This document shows positions 10,675 through 20,591 of a stretch of 62,357 nucleotides of DNA, piece by piece. The notes under the pieces were generated by a model that worked only from the letters and a program-made list of their open reading frames with translations, was not told the DNA's origin and did no database searches. Made by a program: the position numbers and the translations under genes. Origin of the DNA: Actinomycetota bacterium (lineage in GTDB: Bacteria; Actinomycetota; Nitriliruptoria; Nitriliruptorales; JAHWKO01); assembly GCA_019347855.1 (NCBI GenBank), contig JAHWKO010000003.1, forward strand, positions 1 to 62,357, written 5' to 3'. Positions within the stretch are counted from its first letter, which is position 1, and each line of letters starts with the position of its first letter.

Positions 10675-12339
10675 TCAGGAGGGAGGGGTGAGGGGGCGGT
10701 CGACGAGCGGCTCGAGCTCGGGGCGCTGGCCCGGGCCGCGATGCTCTCCGGTGACCCCTTCGATCACCAACCGGGCGCGGCGACCGTCGGTCTCGACGAC
10801 GGAGACCTGGTTGCGGAAGATCGGTCCGTCGAGGAAGCGCCACCGGACGGACGGCTCGGGCACGCCGGCAGCCCGCTCGAGCCCCCTGCCGATCGCCTCG
10901 CCGACCCTGGACAGCGCGAACCGGTACACCCGCCGCAGGACGGGTTCGACCGCGTTGCGCATCGGCGAGGCGACCGCCTGGAACACGTGGCTCACCACCT
11001 CGTCCGCCTTGCGCCAGTAGAGCTGCGCGAGGTACGCGTGATGCACGTCCCCGGACAGCACGACGATGCTGGACGGCGGCGCCCCGTACGTCCCCGAACC
11101 GACCGCGCGGATCATCGCGGTGAGCCGCTCGAAGGAGCCCCGGAAGGCCGGCCAGTGCTCCAGGTCGATCGCGCGGCGGATCGCCTCGCCGGCCCTCGCG
11201 CCCAGCGGGCCCCACGCCCCGTCGCAGATCGCCTCGTTCCACGCCTCGAGCCCGTGGATGCCGCGGGCGAGGACGTACGGGAGCGACGTCGCGATCAGGA
11301 GGTGGTCGCAGTCACGCGCCATCTCGCCGGCGATCCACTCCCACTCGTCCTCGTCGAGCATGTCGCGGTGCCCGTCGGTGAGGACCCGCCCCGCCCGCGA
11401 ATCCACGACGACCAGCCGGACCGGCCCGTAGCTGCGCGCGTAGCTCCACCTGAACGTGCTCGAGTCCCGGTCGGCCTCCTGGGCCATCTCACGCAGGACG
11501 GGGCCGGCGTCGTCCGCCTCGCGGACCCGCCGGTACAGGTCGTCCTCGTCGAGCCCCTGGGGCGAGAGGTTGCCGAGGTGCTGGTAGAGCCAGTAGGCGA
11601 CCAGCCCGCTGACGATGCGCTCATCCCACCAGTCCTCGGCGCGCGCGTCCTCGAGCCAGGATCGGGAGATGTTCCAGTCGTCGATGATGTCGTGGTCGTC
11701 GAAGATCATCGCGACCGGCACCGTCGACAGGAGCCACCGGATCCAGGACTCGCTCCAGGCCTCGCGGTAGAGGCGCGTGTACTCCTCGAGGTCCGCGACC
11801 TCCTCGCCCGGCGGCTCGCTCGTGTCGCGCCGGGAACGGATGAACTCCCGGGTCTCGGGCGAGGCATCGTCGGCGTAGACCTGGTCGCCCAGCAGGAGCA
11901 GCGCGTCCGGCCACGCCTCCGGGTCCTGGTCCCGCATCCGCAGGGCGTACGCGAGCAGCGCGTCGCTGCCACGCCCCTGCGCGTCCTCCGCGACCGGCAG
12001 GGTCCACGGAGGCTCGTGTGGTGCGGCGGTCCTGCACGACCCGAACGCCAACCGGAAGCGGCCATCGGGGCGTCGGGTGCGGATCGCGGGATCCGGGAAC
12101 TCCCCTCCCTCCTCCGGCGGCCACGCACGCTCCCCATCCAGGTGCACCCCGTACGGGTTCGTCGACCCGGGCTCCAGCCCCTCGACCACGACCAGCGCGT
12201 AGTGGTGACCCTCGACGTGGAAGGTGGACGCCCGGCTGCCGAGCACCTCGACGTCGCACGCGGCGTCGGTCTCGACCCAGATCGTCGCGCACGTCTCGTC
12301 GACGTACCGCAGCATCGGCCCGAGGATGAGCTCCGCCAC
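10675..12339 (-). CDS. PhoD-like phosphatase / alkaline phosphatase D family protein
   Basis: 554 residues. An N-terminal beta-sandwich (about 1-95) precedes a calcineurin-like metallophosphatase domain: FGSCRTA, LLLLGDQVYADD, IFDDHDIIDDW and VVLSGDVHHAYLA are the metal-binding blocks of the PhoD-like family. No signal peptide is visible, so it is probably cytoplasmic, unlike exported PhoD. GTG 12339 has GGAGG 4 nt upstream and is preferred to the in-frame start at 12369. It is divergent from the sigma factor gene. Confidence 0.87.
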   Translation of the reverse strand: MAELILGPMLRYVDETCATIWVETDAACDVEVLGSRASTFHVEGHHYALVVVEGLEPGSTNPYGVHLDGERAWPPEEGGEFPDPAIRTRRPDGRFRLAFGSCRTAAPHEPPWTLPVAEDAQGRGSDALLAYALRMRDQDPEAWPDALLLLGDQVYADDASPETREFIRSRRDTSEPPGEEVADLEEYTRLYREAWSESWIRWLLSTVPVAMIFDDHDIIDDWNISRSWLEDARAEDWWDERIVSGLVAYWLYQHLGNLSPQGLDEDDLYRRVREADDAGPVLREMAQEADRDSSTFRWSYARSYGPVRLVVVDSRAGRVLTDGHRDMLDEDEWEWIAGEMARDCDHLLIATSLPYVLARGIHGLEAWNEAICDGAWGPLGARAGEAIRRAIDLEHWPAFRGSFERLTAMIRAVGSGTYGAPPSSIVVLSGDVHHAYLAQLYWRKADEVVSHVFQAVASPMRNAVEPVLRRVYRFALSRVGEAIGRGLERAAGVPEPSVRWRFLDGPIFRNQVSVVETDGRRARLVIEGVTGEHRGPGQRPELEPLVDRPLTPPS

Positions 12340-12482
12340 TACGCCTCCGGGATCGTCGTCCGGCCGCACGCTACGGGCCGTCCGGACGCCGGCCGTGACC
12401 GACGGTACGGTTGGGGCGCATCGGGAGCGGGGGCGAGAGCTTCCAGGCCCGACGCCGTCAGGCGAGCAGAGGCGAGAGCGGC

Positions 12483-13685
<1,203 letters not shown>

Positions 13686-13699
13686 CCCCGGCGGGATCC

Positions 13700-14671
13700 T
13701 CAGCGCGGCGTGACGGGGCGGTCGTAGCGGACCCAGCACTTCGCGACGTGCATCCCAGCGCGCTCGTACAGCCGGGTGGCTCCGGTCGGGTTCTCGCTGT
13801 CCACGCCGAGCGCGACCTTCGCGACGCCCCGCTCGGCCAGCCTGCGGAAGGCGGTCCGCAGCAGCGTCAGGCCCAGTCCCAGCCCCCGCCACGGGCGGCG
13901 CACCCCGACGGTGCTGATCCACGCGGCATCCACCCCGTCGGCCACGCTGGCGATCACCATGCCGGCGACCTCCTCGTCCTGCCACGCGACCCACCAGGTG
14001 GAGGGGTCGAACTCCTCGTGCTCGAGCTTGCGGGCCGCCCACTCGTCGAAGGGTTCGTAGACGTGGCCGAACTCCTCGGCGAACGCCTCCTGGACGGCAG
14101 CGTGGAGGGAACTGGCCCGGGCGGGATCGAAGGTCCGGATCTCGATCCCGTCAGGGAGTTCGTCGACGACGGGTAGGTCACCGTCGAGGTCGAGCTCCAT
14201 GCGCCACATGCGGCGGACGTCGGTGAACCCGAGCTCCTCCAGGGTCCCGGCGAGGTCGGAGCCGTCCTCGGCGTAGACGAAGACCGACGCGTCCGGCACC
14301 CCCGCCAGCGTGTCGGCCCGGTCCTGCGCGAAGGCCACGCCCCACCGTTCCGAGGCGCCGTCGCGGGCCTGCGGGTGGACGTACAGGTCGCTCCAGAACC
14401 GCCGACCGGGCTCGTACTGGCGCACCGCGACGTACGCGCGGATCCGGTCGCCCTCGTCCACCAAGACCCGTGCGTCCTCCGCCAGGTCGAAGCGCGCGTA
14501 CGCCCAGTCCGACCGCACGTCGGCCAGCGAGTAGTCCGGCGCCCCGACGTCCTCGATGTCGCAAGCGTTGATCAGCTCGAGCACGTTCGGCGCGTCATCG
14601 GGGGTGAGGACGCGTTCGCGGAGGCCGGCGGGTGGCTCGGCAACGGGGTCCTGGCTCCTGCTGGTGCTCAT
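13700..14671 (-). CDS. Tandem GNAT acetyltransferase
   Basis: 323 residues with two GNAT domains (about 20-150 and 175-320). The second is the better conserved, with the acetyl-CoA loop RRPWRGLGLGLTLL and the ENPTGATRLYERAGM terminal motif. The two-domain plan recalls mycothiol synthase MshD, but the sequence is not clearly MshD, so the substrate is open. ATG 14671 has a GGGAG site 7 nt upstream. The gene is preceded by a leader of about 260 nt with a short ORF and strong hairpin. Confidence 0.85.
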   Translation of the reverse strand: MSTSRSQDPVAEPPAGLRERVLTPDDAPNVLELINACDIEDVGAPDYSLADVRSDWAYARFDLAEDARVLVDEGDRIRAYVAVRQYEPGRRFWSDLYVHPQARDGASERWGVAFAQDRADTLAGVPDASVFVYAEDGSDLAGTLEELGFTDVRRMWRMELDLDGDLPVVDELPDGIEIRTFDPARASSLHAAVQEAFAEEFGHVYEPFDEWAARKLEHEEFDPSTWWVAWQDEEVAGMVIASVADGVDAAWISTVGVRRPWRGLGLGLTLLRTAFRRLAERGVAKVALGVDSENPTGATRLYERAGMHVAKCWVRYDRPVTPR

Positions 14672-14941
14672 GGCGCTGCTCCCTGAGAAGGAGACCGCCC
14701 GGGCCGCGTGGGCCCGGGCGGGATGTTCTCCCAGGTCGCTCGTCGTCCTGGCTACGGCTGGCGGGACGAGGTCCCGGGGCCGAGGTGAGCGTGACCGGTT
14801 CTCACGGACGCCCGAACGGGTGACGAGGTTGGGATTCGCTTCGGGTGGGAGGCTCCTAGCGCCCCATCACCTCAACGGTCACAGGATGATCAGAACTATC
14901 CAATGTTGGACCACCTCCTTCCTGTCGTGCGAGGGAGTCTA
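14672..14941 (-). promoter_or_regulatory. Structured leader of the GNAT gene: -10 box, short ORF and hairpin
   Basis: This covers most of the only gene-free stretch over 300 nt (14672-15010). On the minus strand it has a TAGACT -10 box (14936-14941), a near-perfect anti-16S site (AAGGAGGTG, 14912-14920), a 15-codon ORF, smaller stems, and an 11-bp perfect hairpin at 14695-14721 followed by a pyrimidine run (TCTCCTTCTC) just before the GNAT ribosome site. GGCCCCGGG (about 14772-14780) could pair with one arm of that hairpin. The order resembles an attenuator. Confidence 0.5.
14856..14903 (-). CDS. Putative 15-codon leader peptide upstream of the GNAT gene
   Basis: TTG-started ORF encoding (M)DSSDHPVTVEVMGR, stop TAG. 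It follows an unusually strong ribosome site (AAGGAGGTG, ending 8 nt before the TTG). There is no other obvious gene for this site to serve. I know of no function; its position before a strong hairpin in the GNAT leader suggests a regulatory leader peptide. Confidence 0.45.
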   Translation of the reverse strand: MDSSDHPVTVEVMGR

Positions 14942-14965
14942 CTGGGCACCTCTCCGAGCGGCACG

Positions 14966-15024
14966 CACCCAGCTCGTGAACCTCCACCTGGCTGTGCGCC
15001 GGGTCACGGTTCACGAGCGGAGTA
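14966..15024. repeat. Degenerate palindrome related to the 38-bp nested repeat
   Basis: Outer arms CTCGTGAACC (14973-14982) and GGTTCACGAG (15008-15017) are perfect 10-bp inverted repeats, the same GTGAAC/GTTCAC outer arms as the six good copies. The inner part differs but still forms a roughly 7-bp stem (ACCTGGC/GCCGGGT). It overlaps the 3' end of the hydroxyacid oxidase gene. Confidence 0.7.
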
Positions 15025-16063
15025 CGAGGTCATCGGTGAGGTCGTCGACCGAGGCCGCCCCGCACAGCGTCATCGCTCGCACCAGCTCGTCGCGCAGGTG
15101 GTCGAGTACCGCGGTGACCCCGTCGGGGCCGCCGGTCGCGAGGCCCCACAGGACCGGTCGGCCCACCAGCACCGCCCGCGCCCCGAGCGCGAGGGCCTTC
15201 AGCACGTCGGTCCCCCGCCGGATCCCGCCGTCGACGTAGACCTCGGCGTCGTCGCCGACAGCCTCGACGACCTCGGGCAGCGCGTCGGCGGTCGCGATCG
15301 CCGTGTCGAGCTGCCGCCCCCCGTGGTTCGAGACGACCACCCCCGCAGCCCCGGCCCGGACGGCCGACAGCGCGTCGTCACCCCGGTGGATCCCCTTGAC
15401 GACCACCGGGAGGCCCGACGCGTCCTGCAACCAACCGATCACGTCGAAGGTCAGCGTGCGGTCGAACTCATCCCCGGCGTAGGCCGCGAGCCCGGACCCT
15501 TCGACCTGCGGGACGGCCGAGCCGACGTTGGCCATCTCCATGCCGTCCGGGAGGGTGAACCGGTTGCGTTCGTCACGACGGCGGTGTCCGAGGACGGGCG
15601 CATCGACGGTCAGGACCAGCGCGCGGTAGCCGGCCTCGACGGCCCGTTCGACGAGATCCCGGGTCCACCCGCGGTCGCGCCGCACGTACAGCTGGAACCA
15701 GCGGGGCGCATCCACCGCTGCAGCCACCTCGGTCAGCGACATCGTCGCGAGCGTCGAGACGACCATCAGGGTCCCCGCGGCTGCGGCGCCCCGAGCGGTC
15801 CCTGCCTCCCCCTCCTCGTGGGCGAGCTTCTGGTAGGCGGTCGGGGCGACCAGGACCGGGGACGACACCTCGGTCCCCAGCACGCTCGTCGACGGGTCGA
15901 CCGAGGACACGTCCCGCAGGACGTGGGGCCGCAGTCGCATCCGACCCCACGCGGCCACGTTGTCGGCCAGCGTCCGCTCGTCGTCGGCTCCCCCGGCGTA
16001 GTAGTCCCAGGCCGACGGTTCGACGATGGCCTCGGCCTCCCGGGCGAGCTGGTCGAGGTCCAC
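15011..16063 (-). CDS. FMN-dependent alpha-hydroxy-acid oxidase/dehydrogenase
   Basis: 350-residue TIM-barrel flavoprotein of the lactate/glycolate oxidase family. The active-site histidine is H247 in SNHGGRQLD, with FMN-binding motifs VDAPVLGHRRRDERN and VYVDGGIRRGTDVLKAL. It oxidises a 2-hydroxy acid such as L-lactate to the 2-oxo acid; the substrate is not settled. GTG 16063 has GGAGGAG 6 nt upstream. The last codons lie in the degenerate palindrome. Confidence 0.9.
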   Translation of the reverse strand: MDLDQLAREAEAIVEPSAWDYYAGGADDERTLADNVAAWGRMRLRPHVLRDVSSVDPSTSVLGTEVSSPVLVAPTAYQKLAHEEGEAGTARGAAAAGTLMVVSTLATMSLTEVAAAVDAPRWFQLYVRRDRGWTRDLVERAVEAGYRALVLTVDAPVLGHRRRDERNRFTLPDGMEMANVGSAVPQVEGSGLAAYAGDEFDRTLTFDVIGWLQDASGLPVVVKGIHRGDDALSAVRAGAAGVVVSNHGGRQLDTAIATADALPEVVEAVGDDAEVYVDGGIRRGTDVLKALALGARAVLVGRPVLWGLATGGPDGVTAVLDHLRDELVRAMTLCGAASVDDLTDDLVLRS

Positions 16064-16118
16064 GGGGCGCTCCTCCGCCGGAGATCGGGCGGGCCCGACC
16101 CTACTCAGCCCCTGCGGG

Positions 16119-16976
16119 TTAGAGCGGGGCGATCTCGCCGGCGAGCTGGGGCGTGCCGCCCTCGTCGCCCTTCGCGTCGTGCACCGCGAGCGCCCAGCCG
16201 TCGTCCCGCCGCACGGCCGTGAAGGCCACGTCGCGGGGCAGGATCAGCGGCTTGTCGAACGTCGTCGTGACCTCGAACGCGTCGGGCAGCCGCCCCTCGA
16301 GGGCTGCCAGCGCACGCGCCTTGGTCCACATCCCGTGCGCGATGTTCGAGGGGAAGCCGAACAGCTTGGCTGGGATCTGGTGGAGGTGGATCGGGTTGGG
16401 GTCGCCCGAGACCGCGGCGTAGCGCCGTCCGATCTCGCGCGGCACGTGCCAGATAGCTGCTTCGGGACCCCGGTCGGGTGCATCCACGACGACACGGTCG
16501 CCCTCGTCGGACCCGTCACCCTTGTGGAGGTACGTGCTGACCTCCCGCCAGACCTCCTCGCCGTCGACCGTGGCCTCGGTGACGACGTCGAACCGCTGAC
16601 CCGACGGGTGCGGCTTCAGGTCGCTCATCCGGACGCGGACCGAGGGGCGCTCCCCGAACGTCACCGGTCGACGGAGCTCGATGCGGTTGGCGATGTGCAC
16701 CAGCCCCGGCAGCGCGAACGGGAAGCTCGGTTCGGACATCAGCTTCACCGACAGCGGGAACCCCACGATGTGCAGGTACGTCGGCGGCAACGCGTCGGTC
16801 AGGCGGAAGCCGCAGACCCGGCTGTAGCGGACGAGGTGGTCGCGGTCGACCTCCACGTCGGTCAGCACCAGCTCGTCGTCGGGCAGGTCTCCACCCCCAC
16901 CCCGCAGCGAGGTCACCATCGCCTTGCCGTAGAGCAGCTTCAGGTCGGGTGCCTGGTCGAGCTCTCGGACGGTCAC
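16119..16976 (-). CDS. htdX: MaoC-like 3-hydroxyacyl-thioester dehydratase (HtdX-like)
   Basis: 285 residues with a double hot-dog fold. The C-terminal half holds the hydratase motif YAAVSGDPNPIHLH, with Asp and His as the catalytic pair, and GMWTKA after it. Expected to hydrate or dehydrate (R)-3-hydroxyacyl thioesters in fatty-acid metabolism. It follows a FabG4-like reductase and a FadA2-like thiolase, the gene company of HtdX (Rv0241c) in mycobacteria; the symbol rests partly on that synteny. GTG 16976 follows GGAGG. Confidence 0.82.
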   Translation of the reverse strand: MTVRELDQAPDLKLLYGKAMVTSLRGGGGDLPDDELVLTDVEVDRDHLVRYSRVCGFRLTDALPPTYLHIVGFPLSVKLMSEPSFPFALPGLVHIANRIELRRPVTFGERPSVRVRMSDLKPHPSGQRFDVVTEATVDGEEVWREVSTYLHKGDGSDEGDRVVVDAPDRGPEAAIWHVPREIGRRYAAVSGDPNPIHLHQIPAKLFGFPSNIAHGMWTKARALAALEGRLPDAFEVTTTFDKPLILPRDVAFTAVRRDDGWALAVHDAKGDEGGTPQLAGEIAPL

Positions 16977-17010
16977 GGGTCCCTCCAGGTCGGTCGTCGG
17001 AGACGTGGGA

Positions 17011-18360
17011 TCAGGCGCCGAACCACTGCTGGCCGCAGACGCGCACCACGCGACCGTTCACCCCGGCGGTCGACGGGTTCGCGAGCCACGCGACGGTCTC
17101 TGCGACGTCGACGGGCTGACCACCCTGGTTGAGGCTGTTGATGCGGCGCCCCACCTCGCGCGTCGCGAACGGCATCTCGTCGGTCATGTCGGTCTCGATG
17201 AACCCGGGCGCGACCGCGTTGATCGTGCCCCGGCGCTCCTCGAGCTGGGGGGCGTACGCGGCGACCATGCCGATGATGCCGGCCTTGCTGGCCGCGTAGT
17301 TGGTCTGTCCCCGGTTGCCGGCGATCCCGCTGATCGACGAGATCGACACGATGCGCCCGTGGTCGTTCAGCAGTCCCTCGTCGAGGAGGCGGTCGTTGAT
17401 GCGCAGCTGGCTCGTGAGGTTCACCGCCAGGACGGCGTCCCACTGGCTGTCGTCCATGCCGACGAGCGTCTTGTCCCGGGTGATGCCGGCGTTGTGCACG
17501 AGGATGTCGACCCCGCCATGCCGCTCCCGCAGGTGGGTCGCCAAGCGCTCCGGCGCGTCGTCCGCGGTGATGTCCAGCTGCAGGGTCGAGCCGCCGATCC
17601 GGTTGGCGACGGTCTTGAGCTGGTCACCCTGCGCGGGCACGTCCAGGCAGACGACGTGCGCCCCATCGCGTGCGAGGACCTCGGCGATGTGCTCGCCGAT
17701 CCCCCGCGCCGCACCGGTGACCACGGCGACGCGTTCGTCGAGCGGCTGATCCCAGTCGGCCGGGGTCAGCGGGTCCTCCTCCGTGGCGTCGACCCGCAGC
17801 ACCTGACCCGACACGTACGCGGAACGACCCGACAGGAGGAACCGCAGGGTGGACTCGATGCCGCCCTCGGCACCCTCGGCGACCTGCAGGAGGTTCGCGG
17901 TCGAGCCCTTGCGCATCTCCTTGCCGGCGGACCGAACGAACCCCTCGAGCGCCCGCTGGGCGGCGGCCGCGTGCGGATCGTCACCGTCCGACGGGGGACG
18001 CCCGAGCACCACGAGGCGCGCCGATCGATCCATGTGCCGGACCAGCCGGTTGAAGAACGCCCAGGCCTCGCGGAGGTCCTCGGTGCGGCCGATAGCGCTG
18101 GCGTCGAAGATCAGGGCCGCGTACTTCGACCGGGGGTCCTCGGGCACCTCGGTCACCACCGAGGCGTCCACCGACTGCAGGACCTTCAACGTCGGATCCA
18201 GGAGCGGGGCGTCGCCCGCGCCGGCGACCACGGCCGGACCGTGGAGCACCGGGTCACCCGGCTCGTAGCGCCGTAGCGCCACGGGGCGCGGCAGGCCGAG
18301 GGACTCCGCCAGCTGCTTGCCCAGCGGCGAGTTGACGAGCTGCTGGTAGCGGTCCGACAC
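17011..18360 (-). CDS. fabG4: High-molecular-weight 3-oxoacyl reductase (FabG4-like)
   Basis: 449 residues. A degenerate flavodoxin-like N-terminal domain (about 1-205) precedes a classical SDR domain with TGAARGIG at about 217, NAGITRD, the SSISGIAGN serine block and Y355/K359. This two-domain form is the HMwFabG/FabG4 type, which uses NADH to reduce 3-oxoacyl-CoA. It sits 34 nt upstream of the HtdX-like gene and 10 nt downstream of the thiolase. GTG 18360 follows AAGGAG. Confidence 0.9.
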   Translation of the reverse strand: MSDRYQQLVNSPLGKQLAESLGLPRPVALRRYEPGDPVLHGPAVVAGAGDAPLLDPTLKVLQSVDASVVTEVPEDPRSKYAALIFDASAIGRTEDLREAWAFFNRLVRHMDRSARLVVLGRPPSDGDDPHAAAAQRALEGFVRSAGKEMRKGSTANLLQVAEGAEGGIESTLRFLLSGRSAYVSGQVLRVDATEEDPLTPADWDQPLDERVAVVTGAARGIGEHIAEVLARDGAHVVCLDVPAQGDQLKTVANRIGGSTLQLDITADDAPERLATHLRERHGGVDILVHNAGITRDKTLVGMDDSQWDAVLAVNLTSQLRINDRLLDEGLLNDHGRIVSISSISGIAGNRGQTNYAASKAGIIGMVAAYAPQLEERRGTINAVAPGFIETDMTDEMPFATREVGRRINSLNQGGQPVDVAETVAWLANPSTAGVNGRVVRVCGQQWFGA

Positions 18361-18370
18361 GGTGGTCTCC

Positions 18371-19645
18371 TTACCTCTCGAGGATCGCGACGAGGCCGTT
18401 GCCGCCGGCGGCGCAGATCGAGATGAGCGCCCGGCCGGAGCCGCGCTCGGCGAGCTCCTTGGCGGCGGTCGCGACGATGCGCGCCCCGGTCGCGGCGAAC
18501 GGGTGCCCGGTCGCGATCGACGACCCGTTCGGGTTCAGCTCGTCGCGGTCGATCGACCCGAGCGGTCCGTCCAGCCCGAGCTTCTCCTTGCAGTAGCCCG
18601 GGTCCTCCCACGCCTTCAGCGTGGCGATCACGGTCGAGGCGAACGCCTCGTGGATCTCGTAGATGTCGAAGTCGTCCAGCCCGAGGCCGACCCGGTCCAG
18701 CAGCCGCGGGACCGCGTAGGCCGGGGCCATCAACAGCCCGTCGTCGCCGTGCACGTAGTCGACCGCGGCGGACTCCGCGGCGATCACGTGGGCCAGGACC
18801 GGCAGGTCGCGCTCTTCCGCCCACTCGTCGGTCGCCAGCAGCACGCTGGCGGCACCGTCGGTGAGCGGGGTGGAGTTCCCCGGCGTCATCGTGGCGCCGT
18901 CGCCCTTGCCGAACACCGTCGGGAGCTTCGCGAGCGACTCCATGTCGGCGTCGGGGCGCAGGTTGCCGTCCCGCTGCAGCCCGAGGTACGGGGTGACGAG
19001 GTCGTCCATGAACCCGCGGTCGTAGGCGGCCGCGAGGTTGCGGTGGCTCGCGACGGCGAGCTCGTCCTGCTCCTCACGGCCGACCTCCCACTTCTCGGCG
19101 GTGATCGCGGCGTGCTCCCCCATCGACTTGCCCGTGCGGGGCTCCTCGTTGCGGGGGATCTCGGGGACGACCTGGCTCGGACGCAGCCGGCCGAGGAGCT
19201 TGACGTACTCGGTCGGGTCCTCGGCGGTCCGTGCGTCCATCAGGATCCGGCGCAGGTCGTCGTTCAGCGCGAGCGGGGCGTCGCTCACGGTGTCGGACCC
19301 GCAGGCGATCCCGACATCGATCTGTCCGGCGTTGATCTTCTGTGCGATCGAGAGGGTGGCCTCCAGGCTCGTGTCGCACGCCTTCTGGAGGTCGTGGGCC
19401 GGCGTCTCGGCGGACAGGCGGCTGCCCAGCACGCACTCGCGGACGAGGTTCCAGTCGCGCGAGTGCTTCAGCACCGCCCCGCCGACGACCTCCCCCAGAC
19501 GCTCGTCCTGGAGCCCGAACCGGGCCACGAGCCCGTCGAGCGTCGCCGTGAGCATGTCCTGGTTGCTCGCGGACTGGTAGTCCCGGTTCGCCCGGGCGAA
19601 CGGGATCCGGTTTCCGCCGATCACGGCAGCGGGGCGGGTCTCCAT
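18371..19645 (-). CDS. fadA2: Acetyl-CoA C-acetyltransferase (FadA2/FadI-like)
   Basis: 424-residue thiolase with C90 in KACDTSL, EIHEAFAS, ATGHPFAATGAR (His) and the second cysteine in CAAGGNG. It starts METRPAAVIGGNRIPFARA, typical of FadI/FadA2. It leads a three-gene unit (thiolase, 3-oxoacyl reductase, dehydratase) that could run a reverse beta-oxidation or degrade acyl chains. ATG 19645 has GGAGG 5 nt upstream. Synteny with mycobacterial Rv0241c-Rv0243 supports the name. Confidence 0.88.
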   Translation of the reverse strand: METRPAAVIGGNRIPFARANRDYQSASNQDMLTATLDGLVARFGLQDERLGEVVGGAVLKHSRDWNLVRECVLGSRLSAETPAHDLQKACDTSLEATLSIAQKINAGQIDVGIACGSDTVSDAPLALNDDLRRILMDARTAEDPTEYVKLLGRLRPSQVVPEIPRNEEPRTGKSMGEHAAITAEKWEVGREEQDELAVASHRNLAAAYDRGFMDDLVTPYLGLQRDGNLRPDADMESLAKLPTVFGKGDGATMTPGNSTPLTDGAASVLLATDEWAEERDLPVLAHVIAAESAAVDYVHGDDGLLMAPAYAVPRLLDRVGLGLDDFDIYEIHEAFASTVIATLKAWEDPGYCKEKLGLDGPLGSIDRDELNPNGSSIATGHPFAATGARIVATAAKELAERGSGRALISICAAGGNGLVAILER

Positions 19646-19776
19646 GGGGTCCTCCGTCGACGGACGACGTGCACGGTCCCCTCGAGTGTCCCGGAGGTAC
19701 CGCGGCCACCCCCGCCCACACCGTGTCCGACCGTCCAGTCGCTACCTTCCCCGCAGTCGGATGGACGGGACGTGAC

Positions 19777-20367
19777 GTGGCGGGTGAGCTCCTCGAACAG
19801 CAGCAGATCGTCGTCGAGCAGGTGCGCAAGTTCTTCGAGATGCGCAACCAGTACGGGCTGTTCAGCACCGACGGGCGCCGGATCGGGGCGATCGAGCAGG
19901 TCGAGCAGAGCCCGCTGCAGTTCCTCGTCCGGCTCTTCAGCGACCTCGACGTGATGCTGCCGACGACGCTCGCGGTGCGGGGCGCCTCCGACGACACGGT
20001 CCTGCGGCTGCGCAAGCCGTGGTTCCGGTGGCGGGTCGAGGTCAGCCGCGACGACGGCACCGCGGTCGGGTCGATCACCAAGCAGCTCCGACTGGGCAAG
20101 GCCCGGTTCAGCCTCACCAGCACCGACGGCCAGGAGCTGGGCGAGGTCCGCGCCGAGAACTGGCGCGCGAAGGACTTCTCGATCGTGGACGCCGCCGGAC
20201 AGGAGGTCGCGCGCGTCACGAAGCGGTGGCGCGGCCTCGTCACCGAGGCGTTCACCGACGCCGACACCTACGTGGTGGACCTCGGCAGCACGACCGAACC
20301 GCTCCGTAGCCTGGCGCTCGCGGCGGCCCTGTCGGTGGACGTCATCATGAAGCAGAAGGACACCTGA
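19777..20367 (+). CDS. Phospholipid scramblase/LURP-one-related protein
   Basis: 196 residues. Reads as the beta-barrel 'scramblase-related' family common in actinobacteria: LLEQQQIVVEQVRKFFEMRNQYGLF, then repeated strand motifs (IGAIEQVEQ, VGSITKQLRLGKARFSL, ARVTKRW). Such proteins are Tubby-like and have no firm bacterial function. A C-terminal hydrophobic stretch (LALAAALSVDVIM) is visible. GTG 19777 is chosen because homologous N-termini begin near this point; TACCTT at 19743-19748 is a possible -10. Confidence 0.75.
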   Translation: MAGELLEQQQIVVEQVRKFFEMRNQYGLFSTDGRRIGAIEQVEQSPLQFLVRLFSDLDVMLPTTLAVRGASDDTVLRLRKPWFRWRVEVSRDDGTAVGSITKQLRLGKARFSLTSTDGQELGEVRAENWRAKDFSIVDAAGQEVARVTKRWRGLVTEAFTDADTYVVDLGSTTEPLRSLALAAALSVDVIMKQKDT

Positions 20368-20452
20368 CCGGGGGTTCCCTACGTTCCCACGGTCGGTTGT
20401 CGACCTGGCGTCCGGTGTGGCCGACACTCGTTGCACACGAGGAGGCGATGCG

Positions 20453-20566
20453 ATGGACGGCCAGATCGATCCGAGGCTGCTGATGGCGGTCAAGGTCGCG
20501 ACCGGCATCGCCACGCCCTCCGACGTCGAGCGGTACCGCGACGAGCAGGCCGCCTCCACGGAGTGA
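20453..20566 (+). CDS. Small protein, 37 aa
   Basis: MDGQIDPRLLMAVKVATGIA then a short charged tail ending QAASTE. GGAGG lies 7 nt before the ATG, and codon usage shows GC-rich third positions. I do not recognise it. It stands between the scramblase-like gene and the convergent NfuA gene. The clear ribosome site makes it a credible short gene. Confidence 0.6.
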   Translation: MDGQIDPRLLMAVKVATGIATPSDVERYRDEQAASTE

Positions 20567-20591
20567 CCTACCGAACCACTCGACCTTGGGG

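Noticed and set aside
14907..14920. TGGACCACCTCCTT, like the 3' end of 16S rRNA
   Set aside because: It is the reverse complement of a strong Shine-Dalgarno; there is no rRNA around it.
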